This document shows, piece after piece, positions 20,501-31,173 of a stretch of 64,000 bases of DNA. The translations under genes were made by a program, and so were the position numbers. The notes beneath the pieces are model-generated. The model saw only the letters and a program-made list of their open reading frames with translations, made no database searches and was not told the DNA's origin. Source of the DNA: Pyrenophora tritici-repentis (lineage: Eukaryota > Ascomycota > Dothideomycetes > Pleosporales > Pleosporaceae); contig NC_089396.1 of the NCBI RefSeq assembly GCF_003171515.1, positions 2,701,035 to 2,765,034 of the forward strand, in the 5' to 3' direction. The stretch's first letter is position 1. Every line of letters begins with the position of its first letter.

Positions 20501-22312
20501 GAGCTTTGGTGGAGGAGCTGGAGGCTCTTCTTGAACTTGAGCACCAGCGCGAGCAGCCCTAACGCGTTTTTGACGCTTGCTGCTTGCTGAGAATACTTGT
20601 GAGGCTTTTCTCTTTCCCTTTTGGGATAATTGTAGAGCTTTAGCAGCATCTCTCTCCTCCTTCTGGCGCGCGCGTTCAGCTGCTTTCTCAGCTCGCTCAA
20701 GCTCCCTCATCTCCTTGAGTGTCTGCCTCTCCACACGCCTCTCCTCGAGCTCAACTTGACGCTGCAGTCGAGCCTCCTCGCGCTGCTTCTTGGCCCGTGC
20801 TTTTTGGAGTTTCTCCTCCATCTCATCTCGCTCCCGTACTGCTTCTCTAGCTCGAGCCTCACGCAGCTTGCGAGGAGACCAGTGGACCGCGCCACCGTGA
20901 TACTCCTGGCGCTGTTGAAGGTCAAGAGCTTTGCCCTTCTTCTTATGCTTCTTTTTATGTTGAAGAGCCTCCTTTAAGCCCTCGTTCTCATGCTGTAAAA
21001 GCTCATACTGCACAGAGAGATGGTGAACGCTCGAGCGCAGCTTTCTTGCCTCATACTGATGGCTATCATTGACAGCAGCTCGTACTAACCGATCGAGCTT
21101 TCTCCAGTCATGATCAGAGAGCCCTGACGATGAGCTTCTCTCAGCTTCTGGCGTGCTGGCAAATCTACGAAGGATAACGTTGGCATCCATCGGCCAGATC
21201 CCAGTGGCTTCGAAGGCCTTCAATATGAGGCTCTCTGTGAAGGAGGATATCCAGGCGCTCCAGAAGAGCGGGAAGAAGTCCCCTTTCTTGATTGGAATGA
21301 GGCCTTGAGCCTTATGAAGATGGTTGGTGAGCTCGTTGGAGTAGGCTTGAGAGAGTGGCTTAAACAGCACTACATCAAGCGGCTGGAGCGTGTGAGTTGA
21401 ATGGGGGGGAAGGATTATAAGGATGATCCTGTGGCGATCACAGTAGTCGATAAACTCCATCGTGACATGAGATCCATGGCCATCAAGGATGAGCAATCGC
21501 CATCTCCCTGATCGCTGCTTTGTATAGCGATCAAACACCTGCTCCAGCCAAGCTAGGCCTACGTCATTGTTTGACCAGCCTGTTGGAGATGATGAGACAA
21601 AGACCTCATGTTCTCCTGCCTTGATATCCTCCACCCAACTCGATCGTATGGCTCCATTTGCAGCTGCGTAGATAAGGCTTGGAGGCAGCGAGCTCCCATC
21701 GGCGCAGCAGCAGGCCAGGATTGTCAGAAACTCGCGTGATCCATCCTGGAGAGATGCTCGAACCTCCTTCTTCTCCCATTGACGCCTGCTAAATATCCTC
21801 TTGCTTCTGCCTATTAAGCCAATTAAGAAGCCCTTCTCATCCATATTGTATATATCTCGAGCCTCAAGGTGGTATTCGGTGATCTTTCGGTGCAGTAGCT
21901 CGAAGTAGAGTCTATACTTTGACTCAGAATCAGCTAGGTGGCGCGTACGATCCATGGCGCTGGTCCACTTTGAGATGAGATGGATCTTGTGTCTGTTGAT
22001 GAAGCGAGTAACCCAGCTCTCGCTGAGCTGCTGATGGGCTACTTCTGATGAGAAATTCCTGATCATCTCTCTTGTAGGAGGAAGGCCTCTCTCTGTGAGC
22101 GTTTTTATATATCTCACAAGCTCTAGCTCTTGTTGTGGATTGAGTACTAGCTTCTGGAGTGTACGGGCTTGTTGTGGTGCTTGAGAGCCCTGGTGTCTTC
22201 GGCTAAGTGTTGATCGATCAACGTTGTACTTAGCTGCAATTTTTGTATACGAGGTTTGTTCTCCTAGCTCTCGCGATTCAAATGCTGCAATTGCAGCTTG
22301 GATTGGGTCCAT
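20489..22312 (-). CDS. pogo/Fot-type DDE1 transposase, C-terminus replaced
   Basis: The start is ATG at 22312 (MDPIQAAIAAFESREL). The longer frame from 22528 reads through the 54-base terminal block and is unlikely. Domains are a psq-type helix-turn-helix (TSYTKIAAKYNVDRSTLSRR, residues about 15-45), a CENP-B/Tc5-type DNA-binding domain (RGLPPTREMIRNF..WVTRFINRHK) and a DDE1 core with IYNMDEKGFLIG, RWRLLILDGHGSHVT and PPHSTHTLQPLDV, three acidic residues present. A long coiled-coil tail (YHGGAVHWSPRKLREAR) follows. The last residues, from about PPP, come from an adjoining 5'-truncated LINE copy, so the natural C-terminus is lost by a few residues. The enzyme core is otherwise intact. About 607 aa. 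Confidence 0.85.
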   Translation of the reverse strand: MDPIQAAIAAFESRELGEQTSYTKIAAKYNVDRSTLSRRHQGSQAPQQARTLQKLVLNPQQELELVRYIKTLTERGLPPTREMIRNFSSEVAHQQLSESWVTRFINRHKIHLISKWTSAMDRTRHLADSESKYRLYFELLHRKITEYHLEARDIYNMDEKGFLIGLIGRSKRIFSRRQWEKKEVRASLQDGSREFLTILACCCADGSSLPPSLIYAAANGAIRSSWVEDIKAGEHEVFVSSSPTGWSNNDVGLAWLEQVFDRYTKQRSGRWRLLILDGHGSHVTMEFIDYCDRHRIILIILPPHSTHTLQPLDVVLFKPLSQAYSNELTNHLHKAQGLIPIKKGDFFPLFWSAWISSFTESLILKAFEATGIWPMDANVILRRFASTPEAERSSSSGLSDHDWRKLDRLVRAAVNDSHQYEARKLRSSVHHLSVQYELLQHENEGLKEALQHKKKHKKKGKALDLQQRQEYHGGAVHWSPRKLREARAREAVRERDEMEEKLQKARAKKQREEARLQRQVELEERRVERQTLKEMRELERAEKAAERARQKEERDAAKALQLSQKGKRKASQVFSASSKRQKRVRAARAGAQVQEEPPAPPPKLTFR

Positions 22313-22358
22313 ATTGGTAGAGTTATGACGCGTTGAAGTTAGTGTTGATTTCACAATT

Positions 22359-22412
22359 TGGTGTTCGGCGGGGCGTCTCGCGAATCCGGGCGTCTCGCGC
22401 ACGGGCACGTTA
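22359..22412. repeat. 54-base block shared with 6200-6253
   Basis: Starting TGGTGTTCGGCGGGGCG, this is the exact reverse complement of 6200-6253. It lies between the 5' leader of the pogo gene and the hAT-3 gene and probably marks a transposon terminus. Which element owns it is not resolved. Confidence 0.6.
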
Positions 22413-24276
22413 CCGTAGTAAGCGCGTCTGTAGATACGAGCAACCCATAATTTTCCCTCTATTTGTCCCCTAACGCCGCCATGACGCACCCTAAGCGTAC
22501 GACTAAACTTACTGAAAAGGTCAGGCAAGCCCAGCTTGACTTTGCAACGCCAGAAATTCGTCCAACAAAGCGCGCGCGGGTAGCTGCACCAACAACGCCT
22601 GCGCTAACGCGTCTGTCCTCCCCACGCGCGCTGCTTGCTGCTAGCCAGCAAGGGAGTCAATCGCTATCTAAGGATGACGCGTTCGATCTTGAGCTGCGTG
22701 AATCGCAGCTAGAGGAGGCTATTGTTGCACCTACCGCCGCCTCGCGCGCTCCTACAGTTGCTTCAGCTAATGAAAACAGCACAGTAGGGCAGGCGCTGGC
22801 GGCAGGATTTGACACGCGATTTGCTGACAACTTCGATGATATCATCTGGCTAAGGCTGCCTGGTTACAGGGCACCGCTTGTGCCGCAGAAGCATAAGAAA
22901 AGCTGGATCTATGCGTACGGTTATCGCATCAACTCTGCTGCCCCTCAGCTCAGCAGCAAGGTCTATTTTGTGTGCAAAATCTGCCATCTTCGGTATCACA
23001 AAGCCTGCAGCGGCATCTACGACACTACTACCTCGCCGTCGACGGCAGCGCGTCACCTTAACACCACCCACCAGATCTACAACCCTGAAAAACCTGCGGC
23101 TCTAGCAGTAAGTACAACAGAACACACCCTACGCTCATACTACAAGGCAGGCGGCAAGGTGCCTCAGGATGTACACAACGCCCTCACTGGCTTTGACGTA
23201 CAGCTGTTTCGCTTTAAGGCAGTCACTTGGCTTGTCGAAGGCAACCACTCACTATCTGAGTTTGAGCGCCCGGAGTTTCGAGCTATGTTGGAGGCAGCCA
23301 ACCCAGAGGCAGTAACTGCGCTATGGACAAGCCACAGCAGTGTCTCGAGGTACGTTATGCGTCTCTACAACTACCTGCAACCCCGTGTTGCTGTTGAGCT
23401 GTCTAACGCGCTGAGTAAGATACACATAAGCTTTGACGGGTGGACAATGCAAGGAGGCAAGCGAGGCTTCTTAGGCGTTGTTGCGCACTTTGTGAGCTCA
23501 TCAGGCGGGCTTACAGATCTGCCTATTGCGCTTCCTCAGCTTACAGGTGCCCATACAGGCGTAAGGATAGCTGAGGTTGTTGACCAAACGTTGCGGCAGT
23601 TTGGTGTTGATAGCGCCAAGTTAGGTTACTTTGTACTTGACAACGCGGCTAACAACGACACCGCTATTGCTGTGGTTGCAGAGATTTATGACTTCTTGCC
23701 AGTCCACCGCCGCCTCCGCTGCGGTCCCCATACACTCAACCTTATTGGGCAGACGCTCCTTTGGGGTAACAATCAGCAGGCGTATGACAATGCGCCTGAG
23801 GAGCTCAGCGACGAGGTGAGGTTTATGAGAGAGTGGCGTAAAGATGGTCCCCTCGGCGTGCTGCTTGACGTTATCAACTACATCAAAACACCACAGCAGC
23901 ATGAGCTTTTTATCAATTTCCAACACCGCGCAAACGCTGACTTGTCCGCCAAAGATCGTAAGATTCTTGAGGTCGTTAAGCCTGTTGTTACGCGCTGGAA
24001 CTCATACTTTAGCTGCTTTGAGCGCGCAGTTACGCTGCAGTCTGCAGTTAACGCTTACTGTAAACTCCATGTTACCAACACCGCCAACGCGGACGCCTAC
24101 GCCGCTGCGAGCGGCAACAAAGAGCCTGACGCGCAGCGTTGGATGCGCTCAGGTGGTCTTACTGCGGCTGATTGGCAGACTGTCAACGAGTATCTCGCGA
24201 TGCTACGACCGCTGAAGTTGGCAACAAAGCGCCTTGAAGGTCGCGGTACCTACAAGCGATTTGGCTCACTTGCTGA

Positions 24277-24437
24277 CACAGTTGTCAACAATCAATTCAA
24301 TCCGAAGCTCAAACCCAGCCACTAACCCTACAAGGTAAGAGTTAAACCTATATAAGCAGTTGCTAGCCCTAAATAGGAAGTCAATCAATTCAATCTGAGA
24401 TCACTAAGCCCCACTTAATTGATTGTTGACAAGTCTG
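24277..24437. mobile_element. hAT-type MITE inserted in hAT-3 (161 bp)
   Basis: Ends are CACAGTTGTCAACAATCAATT and, in reverse complement, CAGACTTGTCAACAATCAATT, flanked by a perfect 8-base duplication CTTGCTGA (24269-24276 and 24438-24445). It resembles the 162-base MITEs at 5.8 and 37.2 kb at the termini only. Removing it restores the transposase reading LAEVIPVF. Confidence 0.92.
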
Positions 24438-24461
24438 CTTGCTGAGGTGATCCCTGTCTTC

Positions 24462-27400
24462 CAGAGATGCCAACAATCAAATCAATCAAGCTTCAGGCCC
24501 TATACTTGCTTTGATTGACGTTTTCTTGGTGTTGAGCTTGCTTTGATGGGCTTGATAGGTCGATCAGTGAGGCTTGATTGGTGAGCTTGATGGGCTTGAT
24601 CGCTAGGTAGCCTTAGGAAGCTCCGAAGAGTGAAAAAGGCGGTTTCTGGAGCCAAAAAAAGGCAAAACGAGAAGTTAGTATAGAGTTTCGAACACAAAGC
24701 AAAAAAGGCCGCAACTATCTGCTCTAGAGAGAGGTCCTTCTAGGAGCGCGTTTGAGGGAGAATAGCAGTGTTGCGTAGTATATAACCTGAAGTCTTATTG
24801 CGCGCGAGTAATCAAGAAAAGATAAGATTGTATCGCTATCGCCGTTGAAACCCAGCTACTCGGGAGTCTCTACGTTGAGCAGAGTGCTCACAAGCTATCC
24901 TCATCGTTCACTAGCAGTATATGCCCCCAACAGCAGTATACAGCAGGGACAGTAACCTCTCTAAGGCCTTTGGATAGGATATATCGAAGCTTAAGACTCA
25001 TTAATCGACGCGGAGGCAGGCGGTATTATTCAGTGGATGGGCGTTGTAAGGTAGGCGAGACGTCTATTTTAAGAAGTAGTCAGCTACGCTCTGCTAGGTA
25101 TATTGAAGCTGTAAGAAGCAGCTATCCTGATGACCCTAGAGGTCGTAGACGAGGATGGAGATGGGCTGTACTTACCGGAATCGCTAGGTTGCTCCCACGC
25201 TGTGAGGTTGTACAACTGCTCAAGGTCGTGATCTGAGAGTTGGCTTGTAGCTGACGTCGGCAGCTTTATGCCAGCGGCATTCCAAGCCCGTACACATTGA
25301 AGCGCGGCGAGTAGTTGTGACCCAATCTTGCGCCGTCGCGGAGCAAGTAGATCTCCTAGTTCACTAAACATGCGCTCGCACTCGCAACTGCTCGCTGGAA
25401 TACTCAACACGTCAATCGCAAAGCGTGAGAGGTCGGGATACTTAGACTGAAGCTGTACCCAGTACTTGATAGGGTTGCCGTCAACGTTAGGGCTGTTGTG
25501 CTGCTTACTCGTCCACTTTGGCTCCAATTTGCGCCACCTGTCGTACTCATCTGTGAGCTCATCATCGTCCTCGCTATCGCTTATGATGTACGAGATAGCC
25601 TCGTCAATAGCGCCGTTATCACGCTCTTTTGAGGGCTTTGTTGGAGGAGTAGAGGTCGTATACTCTGCCCAAAGAGCACGAAAGTCAGCCATACAGGCGA
25701 CGAGCCACTCAGGCTTATCACGCCACGCCTTCTCGCAATAGCGTCGATAGTACGGGTGAAGAGCGCAGGCCGCAAAGTACGCGGGTGAGTCGTCGAGTTT
25801 ACTGTAGTAGTCGTTGAGCTTCTCCCACGCTGCGCGAAAGTTGATAGAGATGTGATCTTCAGGCGCCTCGCGCTGCTCAAAATCAACCCTCTCGTACTGC
25901 CGGAGACGCTGCTCAAAGCGCCCCATAAGGAACTCAAACACTGGTATAACCTCGTATATCGCACCGAAACGGCCACATTTGCCTCTGCCTTCAAGGCGCT
26001 TTGTAGCATCTTTCAGCGGCTTCAGCACCTCAATATACTCAGTTATAACAGCCCAATCAGCAGCTGTGAGGCCCTTAGATCTCATCCAAGCAGGCGCCTG
26101 GGGCTTCTTGTTGTTCTTCGTTCGGGCGTGTGAGTCGGCAACGCGCTGCTGTTCCACGTAGAAACAAACGTAGGAGTTGAACGCGGGTTGTAGTAATACA
26201 GCTCTCTCAAACGCTGAACAAAAGGAGTTCCAGCGCGTAACGCAAGGCTTTACAGGCTCGAGTATTTGGAATTTAGCGTCGTCGTCGGCCGGTAAGTCCT
26301 GCCTCGCGAGGCGCTGAAAGTTCGCGAACATGTCGTACTGTTGTGGCGTTTTGATGTAGCTAATAACGTCTATAAGCGTGCCTAATGGGCCCTGCTTACG
26401 CCACTCGTTGAGGTATTTCTCTTCCTCCTGTACAGCGTTAGAAAGCTTCATTGAAAAGAACAGGTAGACTTACAGCCAAGTTCTCGTCGTTGTTAAAGGC
26501 GTCCTTGTTTGAGCCAAATATAATCGACTGGCCAACTAAGTTGATTGTATGAGCGCTACAACGTAGCCGGCGATGCTTAGACTTAAAGCCAAACTTCGCT
26601 CCAAGGGTCGCGATAGCAGTGTCGTTATTGAACGCGTTGTCGAGCATAAAGTAGCCAACGTTCTGCGCAGTTATATTAAACTTCTGCAGAGTTTCAGCGA
26701 CACAATCAGCTATCCTGTCGCCAGTATGGGCACCTGAGAGCTGCGGCAGGTCAATAGCAACGTCCCTAAGGTCGCCCTCAGCCGTGGCAAAGTGAGCGAC
26801 AATACCGAAGAAGCCACGCTTGCCACCTTTAACGGTCCACCCATCAAAGCTTATATGTATCTTGCTCGCCGCGCAACGCAGCTCATCGACGACCTGAGGC
26901 TGCATGAAGTTGTACAGCCTCATCACAAACTGCGCAACGCTTGTGCGACTACTCCAGAGCGCCTGCTCAGCTTCAGGATTCGCGAAATGTATCATCCTGC
27001 GGAAAGCTGGATCTTCGAACTGGCAGAGGGCGAGGTTGTTGTCAACAAGCCAGCTAACAGCTGCTATTCGAAAGGACTGTACGTCGAAGTTTCCTATCTC
27101 GTTCGCAACCCTTTGGCTAACGCCGAAGCCGCCCTTCAGCATCATTTCTAGCGATTTCTGGCCTCCAAGAAGCTGCTGAGGCGGTTGCTCGCCAGCGTTT
27201 GTTATTCCATGATCCCTATTTAGGTGCCTCGCAGCAGTACTAGTTGCCTCCGTCGTCTCCGCAAAGCCAGCAGTCGCTGCTTTACGCTTGTGACAGATGT
27301 GGCACAGCCAGAATATCCTGTTGGTATTACTGCGGAGAGTAAGCCGATAACCGTAGTTGTATACCCAGCTTTTCTTCTGCTTCTGTGTCCGAAGAGGCTT

Positions 27401-28142
27401 CATATACCGTGGCAGGCGACTCCAGTTAATGCCATCAAAGTTATCGGCCATACGCGGGTCGAAGTCAGGCTCTGGCTCGCCTTCATCTACCGCTTCAGAC
27501 GCCGCTGCAGCTACCTCAGAGGCTTCAACAGGCGCGACAATCGCATCTTCGGGTATAGAGTCGCGCAACTGCATCTCGAAATCAACGCCTTGGCTCGCGG
27601 CCAGTATAGCTCGACGCGGCGACGTTGGCGGAGTCTCGCGCTGTGTATCCTCGTCGATAACGAAAGGTTGAGATGGCTGCGAAGCTTCGATAGTTATAGG
27701 CTGTGATTTACTGCCTTTCTGGCGTTTTGAGCGACCAGCGGCGGCAACAGGAGCGGCAGCAGGGCGTTTACGAGGATGCCTAGGGTCTGGCATAATAGCA
27801 ACGGGTAGCACTAGGAATAGAACATGTAGAGAATTGTGTTAATCATTGTGCTACGGGAACTAAGATCTATATCTCCGCCGGCTAACGTTGTGGGCGCTAT
27901 GCCCTGTACGTACTAGCCTTTAAGTGAGAGAAGATGGGATGGAACCTAGGTTATACCAAAATCTACGACTTCACGTTCTACGATATAGCCAGGATCAAGC
28001 CTATCAAGCTCACCAATCAAGCCTGCTTGATGGGCTTGATTTGCTTGTACTTTTGAGCAGTCTGGGCTTGATTTGGCTTGATTGTATTCACTCAATCAAA
28101 TCAATCAAGCCCATCAAGCAGGCTTGATTGTTGGCATCTCTG
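24462..28142 (-). mobile_element. Complete hAT transposon hAT-4 nested in hAT-3 (3,681 bp)
   Basis: Both ends carry the perfect 19-base inverted repeat CAGAGATGCCAACAATCAA. It is flanked by a perfect 8-base duplication CTGTCTTC (24454-24461 and 28143-28150). The repeats are followed inside by many TTGATTGG/CAATCAAG subterminal motifs. It encodes an intron-containing transposase on the minus strand. Confidence 0.95.
25084..27793 (-). CDS. hAT-4 transposase, two exons
   Basis: Exon 1 is 27793-26474 and exon 2 is 26427-25084. The 46-base intron (26428-26473) has GTAAGT, a CTAAC branch site and TACAG, phase 0. Splicing joins FNNDENLA to EEEKYLNEWRKQGPLG, matching the uninterrupted sisters. About 887 residues from MPDPRHPRKR (an ATG six codons upstream is also possible). 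It has a BED-like finger (CHICHKRK), KIHISFDGWT, YFMLDNAFNND, RCSAHTINLVGQ, VTRWNS and SIPASSCECERMFSELGDL. A second possible intron (25109-25175, GTAAGT..TTACAG) would change only the last residues. No nonsense codons, so it may be active. Confidence 0.88.
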
Positions 28143-28900
28143 CTGTCTTCGAGACCATCTTATCTAGCTATGAGGAGCGCGTAGAGTCCTACAGCGGCGT
28201 CAATTACGACGAACCTGGCGCGCCAGAGGACCACATTGCCATCAACCTCCGCGCTGCTTGGGCAAAGGCGAACGAGTACTACATTAAGCTTGATGACTCC
28301 CCCGCCTACTATGCTGCTACCTCTCTCCATCTAGCGTACAAACACTACTGCGACAACGCGTGGAGGGATAAACTAGAGTGGTTGGCAGCAGCGTAGTCGG
28401 CGTTCTAGGCGCTTTGGGGCACGTACAAGGACAACCCAGCGCCGCCGCCAGCGCCAGCAGCACCTTGGGCGCGTGTAAACAACGACCTCAACGACGCTAT
28501 CGCGTCCATGATAGAGCCTCATCAAGGCGTTAGAGTTTCTAACGATTTAGATAAGTACACGCGCTGGAAACTTGAGCCCTGGGTCCCCTCTGTCGACAAT
28601 CCAATTACTTATTGGCTCTCACGCCGCCGCGACTACCCCAACCTTACGCGCCTCGCGCTCGACGTCCTCTCTATACCCGCCTCTAGCTGTGACTGTGAGC
28701 GGATGTTTAGTGAGCTTGGCGATCTTTTGCGGCCAAAAAGGAGGAAGATCTCGTCACAATTGCTGGTAGCAATACAGTCAGTACGCGCTTGGTTGCGGGT
28801 CGGCTTTGGTGTTGAAGGAGAGACTGCAGAGTCTCTACTTAGCGACGAGGCAATTGATGGCATGTATAACTTGGGGGATTGGCACGATAGCGAAGCCTGA

Positions 28901-29067
28901 TTTGTATGTAAAAAAGTAATCAGTTTGGATAAGTTACCTAATCAGTTCAGTTCGAGCCTTGCTAGAAGACAATTCAATCAGTTTGTTAAGATTTTTCGGC
29001 CTGCTTCTTGCAGTTCAATTCAAGCCAAGGGTTGCAAACTGACTGAACGGATTGTTGACATGTCTGC
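28901..29067 (+). other. 3' flank and probable right end of hAT-3
   Basis: Rich in AATCAG/TCAGTT motifs, ending GATTGTTGACATGTCTG, which in reverse complement (CAGACATGTCAACAATC) resembles the MITE end CAGACTTGTCAACAATC. This is probably the hAT-3 right terminus. No matching left terminus or duplication was found. Confidence 0.4.
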
Positions 29068-29269
29068 GTGTAGGCGGCTCGATAACTTGTGTAGGCGGCT
29101 CTGTAGGCGGATCCGGCGTACTTTCTGGCAGCTCTATCGGCTGGGTTGGCTGGCTGCCGTCACCCAACAGCGCCTTGAGCGTAGGTTTGCGCGTACGTTG
29201 TGCTCGCTTGAAGGGAGTATCAGCTTCTTCGGCAGCCTCGGGCTTGCGTTTTGCTAGTATAGAGGGCAT
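29068..29269 (-). pseudogene. N-terminal fragment of an unknown, hAT-like protein
   Basis: ATG at 29269 starts MPSILAKRKPEAAEEAD, then a basic stretch (PFKRAQRTRKPTLKALL) and SQPTQPIELPES with Pro-rich residues, cut off at the hAT-3 end near 29067. Basic MP-start N-termini followed by SQP..QPI segments also occur in the hAT transposases here, so it could be another such N-terminus. It is not recognised with confidence. Confidence 0.35.
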
Positions 29270-29317
29270 GGATAAGGCTAAAAGTAAGCCGGAGCCGCGA
29301 GAAAGTAAGGTGTTGTT

Positions 29318-29471
29318 TGTCGGCTGGGCAAGCCAGTCTCCATGCATTCACTTCTCACCAGTTAGCTCTCCTCTTATAGGACTAGCTCCTTCTGCTTAAG
29401 GGCTAGCCTCCTCTAGGCAGCACCCCGCACCATATAGCTAGCACTTCGCGGTTCTCAATACAACAACGATA
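29318..29471 (+). mobile_element. Truncated LTR, family LTR-2
   Basis: It begins TGTCGGCTGGGCAAGCC and matches, in the opposite orientation, the solo LTRs at 39069-39245 and 42250-42425, but it stops at CAATACAACAACGAT and runs into LINE sequence. About the last 25 bases of the LTR are missing. Confidence 0.75.
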
Positions 29472-29479
29472 CAAACAAC

Positions 29480-30085
29480 GATCAAAGTCCCAAAGGGAAC
29501 ACCAAGAGAAATCTCGAGCGCGTTCTACTCACTTAAGCTAGTACATGGATACTTCAACTCCTACCTTAAGAGATTCAACAAGAGAGACTGCAACCTATGC
29601 ACATGCTACAAACCACAAACGCCACAGCATCTACTTCTAGAATGCAAGCAATACAAAACACACAGAAACACACTCAGAGAAGCAATACAACACAGGCCCC
29701 TTACCCTCCCACTCCTCCTCCAAACAAAGACTGGCATTGAAGCTACTATAGCCTTTATTGCAAGTACTAGGATTGGCACGAGAAAATGGCACCTTGGGCA
29801 AACCACCGAACAGACAGACACTGTATAAAACTACAAAAACAATATTTCCTTATCCAAAAGAGCCCGCTGCTACATCTCTTTCTATTCACCACACTGCTCT
29901 TTAGCACCCGCGCCAATGGAAGACCAGCTCTGAAATTGGAGTACGCAAAACACCACCCAAATTGTACAAGACCCATAGAAACTCCACAACGACCATCATA
30001 CATAGAACGGCTTAGCCAAAGTCCTACATAGTCACCGACTGATACAGGACTCTAATGGAAATATAATATAATAATAATAATATCC
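29480..30085 (+). pseudogene. 5'-truncated LINE 3' end with A/T-rich tail
   Basis: An open plus-strand stretch up to TAA at about 29828 encodes SSAFYSLKLVHGYFNSY and a zinc motif CTCYKPQTPQHLLLEC, ending RKWHLGQTTE. It closely matches the C-terminus of the intact LINE at 43.6 kb. The 3' UTR is also related (GAGCCCGCTGCTACATCTC). It ends in an ATAATAATAATAATAAT tail at 30062-30082. Such 5' truncation is the usual outcome of target-primed reverse transcription. Confidence 0.85.
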
Positions 30086-30330
30086 TAGGCTCCACAGCCT
30101 TTGTGAAGATGCTGCTTGAAAACGGTGCAGACTTCAATGCTACAGACGATTGTGGCCGGACGCCACTACGCGCAGCATCCACCGAAGGCTACGAGGACAT
30201 AGTGAAGATACTGAGTAAAAAAGAGGCTGAGGACAAGAAGGCTAAGGCTGGTTCTGGAAACAAACGTGATCGCAGTTCACGTAACAAAAACCTCATGATA
30301 AAGAGAATGCGCCCAAGAGAAGGAATGTGA
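30086..30330 (+). pseudogene. Ankyrin-repeat protein, C-terminal fragment
   Basis: Directly after the LINE tail an open frame reads VKMLLENGADFNATDD and GRTPLRAASTEGYEDIVK, about one and a half ankyrin repeats, then a Lys/Arg-rich tail (KKEAEDKKAKAG, IKRMRPREGM) and TGA at 30330. No start or upstream exon is seen; the LINE insertion appears to have removed or separated the rest. In fungi such repeats often belong to NACHT- or Pfs-ankyrin proteins, but the partner domain is not in the window. Confidence 0.65.
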
Positions 30331-30840
30331 AGGGCTGAAACCTTGATTGATAGTACTTGGCCTGTGGCGTTCGTTGTGGCTATGATAGGCTAAGAGCCTC
30401 GTTGCTGTGGGGTCCCTCGGTGGAATTCTCGGAGCTTCGTCAGCGCTCTAGAAATCGCTGGAAGCTTCTCGAAGACAGCACTACTGGACATATATAAACT
30501 CTGTGACGGTTCATGGGGTAAGGACATCCTAGGTGCCACGTGTTGGCGATATGGTTCTTCCTCTTACTGATAAGCACCTTCTACACCTATCCATGTCACA
30601 GATACGTCATGTAAACAGACTAGTATGATGGCCCCATAAAAGGCCATCACCACAGCAGAACAGAACATGTCACGGTTTGGGGTCTCTCCTGCAGTCGCAA
30701 CTCACATTTGTAATGGAACGATGCCTATTTGGGACTAGCACGGTTGACGTCACCCATCTACACAAACTTTCCATAGCTTGTACAATACAACCTCAGTTCA
30801 ATCCTTCAATTCTCCGCACATGCGCACTGTTCACTCCACC
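30331..30840. other. Ankyrin 3' flank and LTR-like scrap
   Basis: No gene. Bases near 30790-30815 (CTCAGTTCAATCCTTCAATTC) match 8662-8683 in reverse complement. ATGTCACGG at 30667 and CCCCATAAAAGGCC at 30634 look like parts of an LTR promoter, but the edges cannot be set. Confidence 0.35.
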
Positions 30841-30936
30841 GCAACAGATTCTGAGTCGAAATACCGTCTCTACTTCGAGCTACTGCATCGAAAGATCACT
30901 GAATACCACCTTGAGGCTCGAGATATATACAATATG

Positions 30937-31173
30937 TGTTGAGAAGATGTAAGGTTCAGTCCAGGTCGGCGGGGATGAGGCTCGTGGAAGTAAGCCCGAG
31001 CAGAAGGACCGACGCGGAATGATGATCTGTCATGTAAATCCCCAGATCATCATGATAATAAGAAGACAGAACAACAGCTCTTAGTGTAGTTCAATCCAAT
31101 ACGTGGTGACCTAACATACCTCTACTCGGTTCCCTATGGTAGTCATACCACCAGAGGAGACCTTGTTCCAATA
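30937..31173 (+). repeat. 5' LTR of the intact copia
   Basis: 237 bases, TG..TA ends. It contains a strong hairpin (GATGATCTG and CAGATCATC at about 31020-31053) that could act in transcription or termination. Confidence 0.95.

Larger units (their letters stand above)
22481..28900 (+). pseudogene. hAT-3 transposase, split by a MITE and by hAT-4
   Basis: Coding runs 22481-24276, resumes for 16 bases after the MITE (24446-24461), and continues at 28151-28900 after hAT-4, with the duplicated target bases counted once. The ATG at 22481 (MTHPKRTTK) is preferred to an upstream TTG. It has KIHISFDGWT, YFVLDNAANND, RCGPHTLNLIGQ, VTRWNS, then PVF interrupted and resuming as VFETILSSYEERV, and finally SIPASSCDCERMFSELGDL. 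Two further TAG codons (28394-28396 and 28409-28411) replace expected Gln codons. The gene is therefore dead by insertion and point mutation. It is a clear host for the younger insertions. Confidence 0.9.

Noticed and set aside
22313..22528. N-terminal extension of the pogo transposase
   Set aside because: It reads through the shared 54-base terminal block and lies before a normal MDPIQAAI start.
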